Assembly: GCF_001477655.1 (NCBI RefSeq)
Contig: NZ_CP011266.1
Location: forward strand, 1,968,001 to 2,032,000
Direction: 5' to 3'
DNA: 64,000 nucleotides
From: Methanobrevibacter millerae
Lineage (GTDB): Archaea > Methanobacteriota > Methanobacteria > Methanobacteriales > Methanobacteriaceae
Shown here: in pieces, positions 8,486 through 18,776 of the stretch
How positions within the stretch are numbered: the stretch's first letter is position 1
Layout: every line of letters starts with the position of its first letter
The notes under the pieces: model-generated
Told to the model about the DNA's origin: nothing
What the model saw: the letters and a program-made list of their open reading frames with translations, nothing else
Database searches by the model: none
Made by a program: the position numbers and the translations under genes

Positions 8486-8932
8486 TTACTGCAAATCAGT
8501 TATATTTTCCCCAACATACTTTACATTTTTCACAAGCAAAACATCACGAGGATTCTTAACATTGCCTAAAGAATGATTTTCCAAAATAACACAATCAAAG
8601 TACTGTTCAATGTAAACATCAGTTACATCCTCACATTTAAGTTTTGCAGCATCATGAGAATCCATTATCACAATAAATCCATTGCCATTAAACACAGATT
8701 TATCTCCCAAAGACTTCATCCACCCCAAGGTTTCATTATCATAACCTGCATAATAAGACTTATTTTCAACATCACCTATGAAATCAGTTAATTTATACAT
8801 TCCGGAGGACACAGCCAATCTTTTAACATCCGAAGAATCATTACCCTGATTCTCACCAAAAGAATAGGCGAAAACTATTGATAATACTACTAAAAGAATT
8901 ATTAATATTATGACATTACTTTTTTTGACCAT
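8486..8932 (-). CDS. Membrane-anchored extracytoplasmic protein, 148 aa
   Basis: An N-terminal hydrophobic helix (residues 6-24, VIILIILLVVLSIVFAYSF) follows two lysines. The rest is a hydrophilic domain that would lie outside the cell. No family recognised. It begins 16 bases after the last FtsX-like permease, with GGGTTG before the start, so it is probably the last gene of that operon. It could be an accessory or substrate-handling partner for the permeases; that is inferred from position alone. Confidence 0.65.
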   Translation of the reverse strand: MVKKSNVIILIILLVVLSIVFAYSFGENQGNDSSDVKRLAVSSGMYKLTDFIGDVENKSYYAGYDNETLGWMKSLGDKSVFNGNGFIVIMDSHDAAKLKCEDVTDVYIEQYFDCVILENHSLGNVKNPRDVLLVKNVKYVGENITDLQ

Positions 8933-8948
8933 AATTACAACCCATTAA

Positions 8949-11207
8949 TTATTCAACATCTTTTAGAGCTTCAACCATATTTAAATTCTTAATTTTACTT
9001 GAAAATAATAAATTAACCACAATTGATACAGCAAATGTTATCACACCACTTAATATTATATTTCCCAAAGTTAAAGAAGGAATATAATACAGAGATTCAC
9101 CTGCAGCATCCACCATTAATGTCATTAGGTAAAATCCTAAAGGAATACCCAATATAAATCCAATAGCAGCGAATATTATGTTTTGTGTCAATAGTAATTT
9201 TCTTAAATCACCAGTTTTAAATCCTAACACCTTAAGAGTTGCAATTTCACGTTCAATTTCTGTAAATGATAAAATTCCAAGATTATATAATACCACAATA
9301 GCTAAAAGTATTGCAAAGAATATTAAAATTGAAACCATCATCATTATAGATCCAGACATTTCATCCCAATTTTCTTTCATTTCACTTAATGTAGTGACAC
9401 TTTTAATTGAATCATATTCCTTATCAACATTCTGGGAAGTTATAATGCTTGTTGGTGTGAAATTTAATCCTAATTCATCCAATTTATCAGATGACAATAT
9501 GATTCCCTGGGACAACGGTTCACCATGAATATTAGTTATTTTACATTCAACCCAATCATCAGACCCTATGACATGCCATTTTATTGTATCTCCAACACCA
9601 ACATTTAGACTTTCCGCCATTTTTGCAGAAAGTGATATATCTGTATTGGATAAACTGAGTGGATTTTTATTTTTATCTGTCTGAGATATCAAATTCGTAT
9701 CATTTAATATAAGAAGTGATGCAGTCTTTTCATTTCCTTGAGCTTTTATTTCAATAGCTTGCTCCATTATAGTATGCCCATTTACATCCTTTCTGACATC
9801 ATCAATATCACTTAATGATGCACCATTATTAATAATTAATTTAGACTCAAAATGAGAAATATCATCATATTCCCAAGTTTTTAAATTATCCATAGAATCA
9901 TTCATACCAAAAGCTGAAACCAAAAGAGCAACACAACCCATAACCCCAACTATCGCCATCAATGCTCTGAATTTATTTCTTTTAGCATCCCTGTAATTCC
10001 AACGAAGATTGAAATTTAACCTATTCCATAATGAGGATTTTTCCAAAAATCCTGAAGATGAAATGTTTGGAGCTTTTGGTCGCATAGTATTTGCAGGATT
10101 TTCTTTTGAAATATTTCGAGCAGCCAAATAAGATACTAAAAGAGATGATAAAACCATCAAGGCAGCCACTACAACAAAACTAATGTCAAAACCAGGATTC
10201 CATTCAGGAAGTGAATATCTGTAAGTCATGGTTGGATAAAATAAATTTGGAATAATCATAGGCCCTAAAATTAAACCTAAAATAGCACCAGCTAAAACCA
10301 ACCAGAACCCATAGGACATAAAATGAAGAATTATAGTCCTATTTTTATAGCCCACTGCCTTTAAAACTCCAATTTGTGTTCTTTGATGAGATATTATACG
10401 AGTCATTGTTGTTAAAAGAGTTAAAAATGTAACTAAAATAAACACTATTGGAAAAACATCACCAATCATTTTATGTTGAGCCATTTCCTCATTAAACTGA
10501 GAAACACTTACATGTTCTGATTGCTTAGTGAAAGACAGATATTCAACAGAATCATCCAATGAATTCTTAAAATCATCAGGACTTTGGTTGAATTTAACCA
10601 ATAATACATTATATTTAATATCTGAAGGAAATGCCTTATAAGACATATAAGCAAAACCCATATCTTTAAAATCAGGTATTATAGACGTTGGTGAAGCCTC
10701 ATAAACATACTCCGGAGAGTAACCGATTCCTTTAATTTCCTTTTCAATTTCAATACCATTAAATTTAAAACTAATATTGTCCCCAACAGATAAATTTTGA
10801 GCATCAGCAAACCTTTTATCTAACCAAACTCCAGATTCATCAGATAAATTAAACTCCTGACCTTGAGATACATAAAATATAGATATTTCATTATCTTCTA
10901 CAAAATGCAGAGTAATGTCAGGATCATTTGAAAAATTGGCAACAGACTGAACAACAAGTTGTTTTTCACTATTCGTCGTAAAATTATTTATTTCATCAAT
11001 AGCATCGTCTGTAATTGTGGTATTATAAATCCAACCATCTGCAAGATTAGTATTTGTATAAAAATCAGAACTAGTTTGTTCTAAACCATAATACTCACTA
11101 CATACTCCACAAAATGCAAAAATGCCTAAAAATGCCATTAAAAATATGGAAATAAATTGAGTTTTGTTAATTTTTATATCCCTAAGCATCTTTTTAGATA
11201 ATGACAT
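8949..11207 (-). CDS. FtsX/MacB-like ABC transporter permease, paralogue 3
   Basis: A 752-residue permease with an N-terminal helix (about residues 17-37), a large extracytoplasmic domain, an FtsX core with helices about 250-380, a second extracytoplasmic domain, and three C-terminal helices. Motifs shared with its two neighbours include HQRTQIGVLKAVGY, NLRWNYRDAKRNKFRALM and SFTEIEREIATLKVLGFK. Such proteins use an ABC ATPase to drive work on extracytoplasmic substrates or to extract lipids or proteins. It is separated by 65 bases from paralogue 2. No clear ribosome binding site is visible, but a TATA-like stretch lies near 11250, so it may also have its own promoter. Confidence 0.88.
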   Translation of the reverse strand: MSLSKKMLRDIKINKTQFISIFLMAFLGIFAFCGVCSEYYGLEQTSSDFYTNTNLADGWIYNTTITDDAIDEINNFTTNSEKQLVVQSVANFSNDPDITLHFVEDNEISIFYVSQGQEFNLSDESGVWLDKRFADAQNLSVGDNISFKFNGIEIEKEIKGIGYSPEYVYEASPTSIIPDFKDMGFAYMSYKAFPSDIKYNVLLVKFNQSPDDFKNSLDDSVEYLSFTKQSEHVSVSQFNEEMAQHKMIGDVFPIVFILVTFLTLLTTMTRIISHQRTQIGVLKAVGYKNRTIILHFMSYGFWLVLAGAILGLILGPMIIPNLFYPTMTYRYSLPEWNPGFDISFVVVAALMVLSSLLVSYLAARNISKENPANTMRPKAPNISSSGFLEKSSLWNRLNFNLRWNYRDAKRNKFRALMAIVGVMGCVALLVSAFGMNDSMDNLKTWEYDDISHFESKLIINNGASLSDIDDVRKDVNGHTIMEQAIEIKAQGNEKTASLLILNDTNLISQTDKNKNPLSLSNTDISLSAKMAESLNVGVGDTIKWHVIGSDDWVECKITNIHGEPLSQGIILSSDKLDELGLNFTPTSIITSQNVDKEYDSIKSVTTLSEMKENWDEMSGSIMMMVSILIFFAILLAIVVLYNLGILSFTEIEREIATLKVLGFKTGDLRKLLLTQNIIFAAIGFILGIPLGFYLMTLMVDAAGESLYYIPSLTLGNIILSGVITFAVSIVVNLLFSSKIKNLNMVEALKDVE

Positions 11208-11272
11208 GAATAATAATATGAAAAAAATAATTGTTAAAATTAATGATTATAAAAAAATAAAGAAAAATATGG

Positions 11273-13543
11273 TTATTCATTATCCTTTAACGATTCAACC
11301 ATATTCAATTTTTTAATTTTACCTGAAAACATTAAATTAACAAGAATAGAAACTACATATGTAATTAAAAATGTTATTATTAATGTTTTAAGAGAAATGT
11401 TCGCTTTCAAGTAAAATGAATCACCCATTGTTCCCCACAAGTACTGTAATACTTCACGTCCTAAAGGAACACCAATTACGAAACCTATTGTTGTAAACCA
11501 CAGATTTTGCGTTAGCAATAGCTTCCTCAATTGAGAGGACTTAAAACCTAGAACCTTTAATGTGGCAAATTCCCTTTTGATTTCAGTAAATGACAACAAT
11601 CCAAGATTATATAACACAATAACAGACAACAATGATGCAAAGGCTGCCAACAGATATATTATAGTCATGGAAGATTCCATCATATCATCCCAACTGTCAG
11701 TCAGTGAATCCATTGAAAATATGGTTTTGACCCCAGAATAATTTTTATCCACACCATGAGAAGAAATTACACTAGTTGCAGTGTAATTCAATCCTAAATC
11801 ATCTAACTTCTCTTTGGATACGATTATACCCTGTGATGTTGGATCAGAATGAATTTTATCAACTTTTGTACTAATCCATTTATCAGAACCCATAATATGC
11901 CATTTTATAGTATCGCCAACACCAACACCCAACAATTGAGCCATCTTTGTAGAAATGGAAACCTCATTGGAAGAGATGCTAATTGGATTTTTATTATCAT
12001 CCGTTGGAGTGTATAACTTATTATCATCAAGAACTGTAATGACACCCGATTTTTTAATATCTCCCGATTTGATTTCTATCGAACTTTCCATCAATTTTTC
12101 GCCACCAACGTCATCTGCAATATAATCAACCTGTGAAGCTGTAATGTTATCTTCAAGAACCAGTTTTGATGAATAATGATTAATATCTGTGTATTCCCAT
12201 TCTTTCATCTCATCAAAGCCATCCATACAACCAAATGATGCAACAATGATCAATGTACATGCCATTACACCAACAATACTCATCAATGCCCTGAACTTAT
12301 TTCTTTTTGCATCACGATAATTCCAACGAACATTAAATGAAAATTTTTTCCATATTCCCAACTTTTCTAAAAATCCTGAAGTTGACACCTTTGGAATCTT
12401 AGGTCGTATTGCGCTTGAAGGAGACTCATTTACAATATTTCTGCATGCAAAGTAAGATATTAATGCTGCCAAAACAACCATCAACAAAGTAACCACGATA
12501 AAGCTAATGTTGAATCCAGTTAACCAGTAAGGAATAGAATACAAATCAGCCATCTCTTCAAACATTATTGGAGGCAAGGTTAAAGGTCCTAAAATCAAAC
12601 CCAAAATGCTTCCTGCCAACACCATCCAGAACCCATAGGAAATGTAGTGAAACATTATCGTGCGATTCTTAAAACCTAATGCCTTTAAAACACCAATTTG
12701 CATTCTTTGATTGTTGATGATTCTGGTCATTGTCGTTAGTAGAGTCAACATTGAAATTATTATGAATATTACAGGTATTACATCAGTCATCATTTGATGC
12801 TGTTCTGTTTCATCCTGAAACTCTGCAAAACTAGGATATTGGGCTCTTGGAAGAAATGAAGAGTAATCTCTTGTCAAATCATCATCCAACTGTTTTTCAT
12901 AATTTGAAGAGTTCCCATCATATTTAACCAATAATACATTATATGGAACATCAGATAATGGAAAAGCATTATACGAAAGATAAGCAAAACCCATCTTACC
13001 ATAATCAGGTATCATTGATGAATCAGATGTCTGATACAAGTGCTCCGGCGAATAACCCAAACCTTTAATTTCCTTTTCAACAGTTATTCCTTCAAAAGTA
13101 AATGAAATATTATCGCCAACAGTTAAATTTTTAGCTTCAGCAAACCTAATATCCAACCATACCCCATCACCATCAGATAAATTAAATTCTTCCCCTTTTA
13201 CGAGATAAAATTTTGAAATATCATTATCCTCTAAAAAGTGTAGAGTAATATCCGGATCATTGTCAAAATCGGCAATCGAGTTTACAATTAGTTTACGTTC
13301 AGAGTCTTTCGTTGAAGACAAATCATTTACCTTATTTACAAAATCACCATCAATATTAGATGCGTAAATCCAGCCGTCAGCCAGATTAGTTTCACCATAA
13401 TATGTTGAAGCAGTTTCTTCAAATCCGAATGATTCTGCTCCAAAACCTGTAAAGACATATACTCCTAAAAATGCCATTAAAAAAATGGAGATGAATTGAA
13501 TCTTATGATTCTTGATATCCCTAACCATTTTTTTGAATAGCAC
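11273..13543 (-). CDS. FtsX/MacB-like ABC transporter permease, paralogue 2
   Basis: A 756-residue paralogue with the same architecture as its neighbours, including NVRWNYRDAKRNKFRALM and SFTEIKREFATLKVLGFK. I start it at GTG 13543, one base after the upstream stop. This gives an N-terminus (LFKKMVRDI) matching paralogue 1 and the same predicted length of 756. A longer reading from 13579 would overlap the upstream gene. One-base spacing implies translational coupling with paralogue 1. Confidence 0.88.
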   Translation of the reverse strand: MLFKKMVRDIKNHKIQFISIFLMAFLGVYVFTGFGAESFGFEETASTYYGETNLADGWIYASNIDGDFVNKVNDLSSTKDSERKLIVNSIADFDNDPDITLHFLEDNDISKFYLVKGEEFNLSDGDGVWLDIRFAEAKNLTVGDNISFTFEGITVEKEIKGLGYSPEHLYQTSDSSMIPDYGKMGFAYLSYNAFPLSDVPYNVLLVKYDGNSSNYEKQLDDDLTRDYSSFLPRAQYPSFAEFQDETEQHQMMTDVIPVIFIIISMLTLLTTMTRIINNQRMQIGVLKALGFKNRTIMFHYISYGFWMVLAGSILGLILGPLTLPPIMFEEMADLYSIPYWLTGFNISFIVVTLLMVVLAALISYFACRNIVNESPSSAIRPKIPKVSTSGFLEKLGIWKKFSFNVRWNYRDAKRNKFRALMSIVGVMACTLIIVASFGCMDGFDEMKEWEYTDINHYSSKLVLEDNITASQVDYIADDVGGEKLMESSIEIKSGDIKKSGVITVLDDNKLYTPTDDNKNPISISSNEVSISTKMAQLLGVGVGDTIKWHIMGSDKWISTKVDKIHSDPTSQGIIVSKEKLDDLGLNYTATSVISSHGVDKNYSGVKTIFSMDSLTDSWDDMMESSMTIIYLLAAFASLLSVIVLYNLGLLSFTEIKREFATLKVLGFKSSQLRKLLLTQNLWFTTIGFVIGVPLGREVLQYLWGTMGDSFYLKANISLKTLIITFLITYVVSILVNLMFSGKIKKLNMVESLKDNE

Positions 13544-13544
13544 C

Positions 13545-15815
13545 CTATTCAACCCCTTTAAGAGATTCGACCATGTCAAGCTTCTTGATTTTGCGTGAAA
13601 ACAACAAATTCACAAGAATAGATAATGCAAATGTTATCACAGCAGTCAACAGGAAGTTTGAAAGTGATATTGAAGGCAATATATAGAATGAATCACCGGA
13701 AGACTGCCACATGATATCCAAAATATAATAACCCAATGGAAGACCTAAAACAAATCCAATAGCTGTAAACCATAAATTTTGAGTTAACAGCAATCTTCTA
13801 AGAGAACCTGTCTTAAATCCTAAAACCTTTAATGTGGCAATTTCACGTTCAATTTCAGTGAAAGATAACAATCCTAAATTGTAAAGCACAACAACCGCTA
13901 AAAGACATGCAAAAAATATTAGAATGTAAACTAAAAGCATCATTGATTCAGTCATTTCATCCCAGCTGGTTGTCATGTCATTCATTGAATTAACAGCCTT
14001 AATGTCTGAGTAGTTCTTATCCACATGCTCAGAAGTGACAATGCTTGTTGGAGTATAGTTCAAATCCAATGCACCCAATTTATCAGATGACATTATAAAC
14101 CCTTGTGAAATAGGATCTGCATGTATTTTATCAATTTTTGTTGATACCCATTTATCTGAACCCATAATATGCCATTTGACAGTATCACCAACACCAACAC
14201 CCAGCAAATCAGCCATTTTTTGAGATATTGAAGTTTCATCGTTTCCGATTTTAATTTCATTCCTATCATAATCGGTAGGCGTTACAAGATTCGTGCCATT
14301 CAGTACCAGAAGTGAACCTGACTTTTTAGCATTGCCCGATTCGATTTCTATAGCACTTTCCATTAACTTATCACCATTGACTTCATCGGCTATATTATTT
14401 ATGCTTGATATGCTTGCATTATCATTTACAATCAATTTTGAATCATAATGATTGATTTGTGAGTATTCCCATTCTTTCAAATCATGCATTCCATCATACA
14501 TGCCGAATGCAGATACTAAAAGTGCAGCACAACCCATAACACCAACAATTGTCATTAATGCTCTGAATTTATTTCTTTTGGCATCACGATAGTTCCAGCG
14601 AACATTAAATGAAAACCTTTTCCATATGCTTGTTTTTTCTATAAATCCTGAAGAAGAAATTTTAGGCACCTTAGGCCTTATTGTATCTGCAGGATTTTCA
14701 CTGGATATGCTTCTAACAGCAAAATATGAAACTAAAAGAGACATTACAACCATTATGATTGCAACATAAACAAAGTTCATGCTCCATGCAGGTTTCCATT
14801 CCGGTAAAATGTATGTGGCACTCATTGATGGATAAAATAAATTAGGCAATGTTAAAGGACCAATAATAAGACCTAAAATTGCTCCAGCCAATACCAGCCA
14901 GAAACCATATGAAACATAATGGAAAATTATACTTTTATTTGTATATCCAACTGCTTTCAATATACCGATTTGTGTTCTTTGATGGGCTATGATACGAGTC
15001 ATAGTTGTCAATAAAATCAATAAAGCAATTAAAATGAATACAACTGGGAAAATATCCCCCATCATCTTATGCTGGTCTATTTCTTCTGAAAATTGAGACA
15101 CACTCGGATTTTCTGATTTCTCAACAAATGAATTATAATCTCCGTCCAACTTATCTGAAAGCAAATCATTATAATTACCAGCAGATCCATCAAAATCAAC
15201 TAATAATACATTATATGGAACATCAGATAATGGAAATGCTTCATAGGACAAATATGCAAAACCCATTTTATTGAAATCCGGGATTATTGATGAATCAGAT
15301 GCATGATAAACATATTCTGGAGAATATCCCAATCCTTTAATTTCCTTTTCGATGCTTACTCCATTGAAAGTGAAAGAAATATTATCTCCAACTTTTAAAT
15401 TCTTTGCATCAGCAAAACTCTTATCTAGCCATACTCCATCTTCATCACTAATGTTTACATCTTCACCTTCAAGAAGATAAAATTTAGAAATAGTATTGTT
15501 CTCTAAAAAATGCAATGTTATTTCCGGATCGTTTGAGAAATTTCCAATCGAATCTATTACAAGTTGTCTTTCAGTATCTTTTGTAGGTGATAGGTTATTT
15601 ACCTTATCAACAAAGTTATCATCCAAGTTTGCTGAATAAATCCAACCATCTGCTAGGTTAGTTGCATCATAATAATCATTAACACTAACTTCCAAACCAA
15701 CTGATTCTCCTCCGACACCAGCGAATACAAAAACACCTAAAAAAGCCATTAAAAAAATAGATAGAAACTGTGTTTTATGCTTCGCGATGTCTCTCAACAT
15801 CTTTTTAAAAAGCAT
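13545..15815 (-). CDS. FtsX/MacB-like ABC transporter permease, paralogue 1
   Basis: A 756-residue permease directly downstream of the ATPase gene. The start is ATG 15815, with GGTGAG overlapping the ATPase stop codon; a TTG at 15830 inside the ATPase gene is unlikely. The N-terminal helix reads FLSIFLMAFLGVFVFAGVGG, followed by an extracytoplasmic domain with repeated aromatic/Asp motifs (DADGWIYS-like LADGWIYSAN). It shares long identical blocks with paralogues 2 and 3, so the trio arose by tandem duplication. Probable partner of the ATPase upstream. Confidence 0.9.
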   Translation of the reverse strand: MLFKKMLRDIAKHKTQFLSIFLMAFLGVFVFAGVGGESVGLEVSVNDYYDATNLADGWIYSANLDDNFVDKVNNLSPTKDTERQLVIDSIGNFSNDPEITLHFLENNTISKFYLLEGEDVNISDEDGVWLDKSFADAKNLKVGDNISFTFNGVSIEKEIKGLGYSPEYVYHASDSSIIPDFNKMGFAYLSYEAFPLSDVPYNVLLVDFDGSAGNYNDLLSDKLDGDYNSFVEKSENPSVSQFSEEIDQHKMMGDIFPVVFILIALLILLTTMTRIIAHQRTQIGILKAVGYTNKSIIFHYVSYGFWLVLAGAILGLIIGPLTLPNLFYPSMSATYILPEWKPAWSMNFVYVAIIMVVMSLLVSYFAVRSISSENPADTIRPKVPKISSSGFIEKTSIWKRFSFNVRWNYRDAKRNKFRALMTIVGVMGCAALLVSAFGMYDGMHDLKEWEYSQINHYDSKLIVNDNASISSINNIADEVNGDKLMESAIEIESGNAKKSGSLLVLNGTNLVTPTDYDRNEIKIGNDETSISQKMADLLGVGVGDTVKWHIMGSDKWVSTKIDKIHADPISQGFIMSSDKLGALDLNYTPTSIVTSEHVDKNYSDIKAVNSMNDMTTSWDEMTESMMLLVYILIFFACLLAVVVLYNLGLLSFTEIEREIATLKVLGFKTGSLRRLLLTQNLWFTAIGFVLGLPLGYYILDIMWQSSGDSFYILPSISLSNFLLTAVITFALSILVNLLFSRKIKKLDMVESLKGVE

Positions 15816-15819
15816 ACAC

Positions 15820-16524
15820 TCACCATTCAAGTTCGTCTACTTTTTTAGGATGTTCATTAATTGCAATATCTTCAATTTGGCCGTTTTTAATTCTGATAAC
15901 CTTATCGGCCGCTTCAGCCAAAATTGCATTGTGAGTAACTATGATAACAGTCGTATTTCTGTTATTACTCATATCCTGAAGCAAGTTTAAGATTAAAACC
16001 CCAGTATTAGAATCAAGTGCACCAGTAGGCTCGTCACATAAAAGCATGGCAGGTTGTTTGGCAACAGCTCTTGCAATTGATACCCTTTGTTGTTCACCTC
16101 CGGAAAGTTGTGCAGGGAACTGATTGGCATGGCCAGCTAAACCAACGGAGTTGAGAACTGCTTTTCCGTCGATATTAACGTCGACAATATCCTTCATCAA
16201 TTCCACGTTTTCAATTGCAGTTAAATTTGGAATTAAATTATAAAATTGAAAAATGAAACCTACATTTTTAGCACGATATTTGGTTAATTCATTGTCATTG
16301 AAGTTTTCCACATGTTCCCCATTCACAACAATCTGACCACTGGTTGCAGAATCAAGTCCGCCTAAAAGATTTAGAAGGGTTGACTTACCCGCTCCAGACG
16401 GTCCGAGAATTACAACAAATTCTCCTTCATCTATTGTGAAGTTAACATTATCCATCGCTCGTAAAATGTGATCTCCAGACTTATATTCTTTTACCACATC
16501 TTTAAATTCTATTAATGTGCTCAT
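15820..16524 (-). CDS. LolD/MacB-type ABC transporter ATP-binding protein
   Basis: A 234-residue ATPase with Walker [11 protein letters not shown]-loop [14 protein letters not shown], signature LSGGEQQR and Walker [13 protein letters not shown]. The wording of these motifs is that of the LolD/MacB/FtsE group that powers FtsX-like permeases. It is the first gene of an operon with three such permeases and a small anchored protein. A GGGAG site lies upstream of the start. A TATA-like element (GATTATATAAATAC on the minus strand) is at about 16561-16574, and a DtxR-like box lies beyond it at 16588-16603. Confidence 0.93.
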   Translation of the reverse strand: MSTLIEFKDVVKEYKSGDHILRAMDNVNFTIDEGEFVVILGPSGAGKSTLLNLLGGLDSATSGQIVVNGEHVENFNDNELTKYRAKNVGFIFQFYNLIPNLTAIENVELMKDIVDVNIDGKAVLNSVGLAGHANQFPAQLSGGEQQRVSIARAVAKQPAMLLCDEPTGALDSNTGVLILNLLQDMSNNRNTTVIIVTHNAILAEAADKVIRIKNGQIEDIAINEHPKKVDELEW

Positions 16525-16587
16525 TAAATTAATCTCCCGTATTATTATTTAACACTTAATGTATTTATATAATCATCTATTTAATAT

Positions 16588-16603
16588 TTAGGTTAACCAA
16601 AAA
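16588..16603. promoter_or_regulatory. DtxR/IdeR-like box upstream of the ABC-FtsX operon
   Basis: TTTAGGTTAACCAAAA is a near-perfect inverted repeat with one mismatch in the outer arm. It closely resembles TTTAGGCTTACCTAAA at 22965-22980. It lies about 15 bases upstream of the TATA-like element of the ABC-FtsX operon, in the gap between that operon and the end of the ECF operon. An iron- or manganese-dependent DtxR-family protein would be the expected binder; none is encoded in this window. Confidence 0.45.
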
Positions 16604-16627
16604 ATTGTATTGAAATATCAAATATGC

Positions 16628-18058
16628 TTATAAGAAAAACTTCTTTAGTTTTTCTTTATTAATTTTATAATTATCCACAATTTTTCCATTTTCCAAATGC
16701 AAAATATGTGAACAGCATTCCATTATCAATTCAAAATCATGTGTTATGATAAATGAAGTAATTCCCAATTTCTGAAGATATCTGAGATTTTCAGAAACTT
16801 TAAGCATATTTTTTAAATCAAGACCACTGGTTGGTTCATCAAATATTAATATTTCTTTTTTAGAGGCAATAGCTGATGCTATAGCAACTCTTTGTTTTTC
16901 ACCACCAGATAATGCCATCGGATGCTTGTCTTTTAAATGATACAAATTTAAATTAGACAAAATATTTTCAGCCAATCCAATATTTTCCTCATCCATACTT
17001 AACAGTACTTCATCCAAGACACTTTCTGTAAATAATTGATGGTTTACATCCTGCATTACCATATAAGTCTTTTTAAGTAAATCTTTTCTTTTTAGATTTT
17101 CATTTTTATAAATTACCTCACCTTTAAATGATCTTTTAAGGCCACATAAACAATTGGCAAAAGTGGATTTTCCAGCACCATTTTTTCCAATTATTGCAAT
17201 AATCTCATTTTTAGGAATTTTAACCTGATCAATGTCCAAAACATGTTTTTTACCATATTTAAAATTAAAATTTCTGAACTCTAAAAACTCATTATTTTTA
17301 GAATAATATTCATTTTGTTTTATTTTTAGATTATCCAAAGTTATTTCTCTTAAACCAAAATCCCTATGATTTATATTATTAAACTCAGAAATCATCCATT
17401 GATTAAATATTTTACCTTTTTTTAAAAATATAACTCTATCAACGACATTTTTTAAAAAGAATAATTTATGTTCTGCAATTATTACAGTTTTACCCTGATT
17501 TTTCCAATTTTGAATTATGTTTTCCAATTCCCAACTTGATTCAGAGTCTAAATTAGAAGAGGGTTCATCTAAAACAAATATATCGGGAAAAACCGCTGAT
17601 ACTGATGCACATGCAATTTTTTGTTTTTCACCACCGGACAATTTAAAAATATTTTTATCCAACAAATTTTCAATTTTAAACTGGTTGACAACAATATTTA
17701 ATCTGTTTTTTATTTCAGACTCATCAATTCCCAAATTTTCACATCCAAAAACTATTTCGCTTGTTGTATCAACATTGAAAAACTGTGTTTTTGGATTTTG
17801 AAAAACAGACCCAATATATCTAGATATTTCATAAACAGGCATTTCACTAATCAAATCATTATTTAAATAAACTTCACCTTGCTTTTTTCCATTAAAAAAA
17901 TTTGGAATGAGACCATTTAAAAGGCGTGTTAAAGTAGTTTTTCCACACCCTGATTCACCACAAAGCAATATTACTTCACCTTTTTTAATATTTAAATCAA
18001 TATTTTCAAGACCAGAATCATTATTATAAGAAAAAGAAACATTATTAACATTAATCAA
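16628..18058 (-). CDS. ECF transporter fused double ATPase (EcfA-type)
   Basis: A 476-residue protein with two complete ABC ATPase domains in one chain. Domain 1 has Walker A GESGCGKTT and signature LSGGEKQK; domain 2 (from about residue 265) has GKNGAGKST and LSGGEKQR. Each also has a Walker B with FVLDEP or LIFDEP. It would energise the ECF transporter with the T and S components encoded just upstream. The start is TTG 18058, placed by a GGGGGT site overlapping the end of the EcfT gene. Fused double ATPases are common among ECF modules with MptD-type S components. Confidence 0.9.
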   Translation of the reverse strand: MINVNNVSFSYNNDSGLENIDLNIKKGEVILLCGESGCGKTTLTRLLNGLIPNFFNGKKQGEVYLNNDLISEMPVYEISRYIGSVFQNPKTQFFNVDTTSEIVFGCENLGIDESEIKNRLNIVVNQFKIENLLDKNIFKLSGGEKQKIACASVSAVFPDIFVLDEPSSNLDSESSWELENIIQNWKNQGKTVIIAEHKLFFLKNVVDRVIFLKKGKIFNQWMISEFNNINHRDFGLREITLDNLKIKQNEYYSKNNEFLEFRNFNFKYGKKHVLDIDQVKIPKNEIIAIIGKNGAGKSTFANCLCGLKRSFKGEVIYKNENLKRKDLLKKTYMVMQDVNHQLFTESVLDEVLLSMDEENIGLAENILSNLNLYHLKDKHPMALSGGEKQRVAIASAIASKKEILIFDEPTSGLDLKNMLKVSENLRYLQKLGITSFIITHDFELIMECCSHILHLENGKIVDNYKINKEKLKKFFL

Positions 18059-18059
18059 A

Positions 18060-18767
18060 TTAATGACCCCCTATAAAGTAAAATACGTATATTAAAAATC
18101 CAATTACAGATATTAGAAGCAATGAATAATCCAGTTTACTAAATTCAGTATCAACCAAATGTGTTCTTTTTTTAGGATTGCTCAAACCCCTTGTTAAAGA
18201 AGCGGCAGATAATTCATCACTTGTTTTAACTGCACTAATTAATATTGGAACCATATAAAATTCTATTAATTTCAATGGATTTTTAAAGGATTTGACAGTT
18301 AAACCAAAACCCCTCATCTTCATTGCATTAGTTATTGATTTAATTTCTTCAATGATAGATGGAATATACCTAAAAACAACTGAGAGAGGAATGATAATAT
18401 CTTTTGGAACATTACTTTTTTCCATTGCAGAAATAAATTCACTTACCTTAGTTGAAGCTATTGTATAATATCCCATAATTAAAATAGGCAGCATCCTCGA
18501 AGAGGTGTAACTAAAAATCACCAGGATAATTGATATTATGCCTGTTGAATTTGGAAGTAAAAAAATTTGAATATATTTTGCAGCCACATACAATACAACA
18601 TAAATTACTGCTGCTTTTTTATAATTCGAGAAAAATAAGCAGATAAATGGAATTAAGACTAAAATTCCACTAACATATATCGGTGCTTCATTAAATACCA
18701 TGAAACTTATAATTACAAGAATTATAATTTTAGTTCGAGGATCTAATTTAAATTGGCCTAATTCCAT
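18060..18767 (-). CDS. ECF transporter transmembrane component (EcfT/CbiQ family)
   Basis: A 235-residue membrane protein with about five hydrophobic segments. It has the two coupling motifs of T components, MRG (in KMRGFGLT) and TRG (in SLTRGLSNP), which contact the ATPases. It lies between the S component and the ATPase genes with near-zero spacing. I start at ATG 18767, preceded by GTGAT that overlaps the upstream stop; a GTG at 18776 is part of that site. Confidence 0.88.
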   Translation of the reverse strand: MELGQFKLDPRTKIIILVIISFMVFNEAPIYVSGILVLIPFICLFFSNYKKAAVIYVVLYVAAKYIQIFLLPNSTGIISIILVIFSYTSSRMLPILIMGYYTIASTKVSEFISAMEKSNVPKDIIIPLSVVFRYIPSIIEEIKSITNAMKMRGFGLTVKSFKNPLKLIEFYMVPILISAVKTSDELSAASLTRGLSNPKKRTHLVDTEFSKLDYSLLLISVIGFLIYVFYFIGGH

Positions 18768-18776
18768 TTTTATCAC

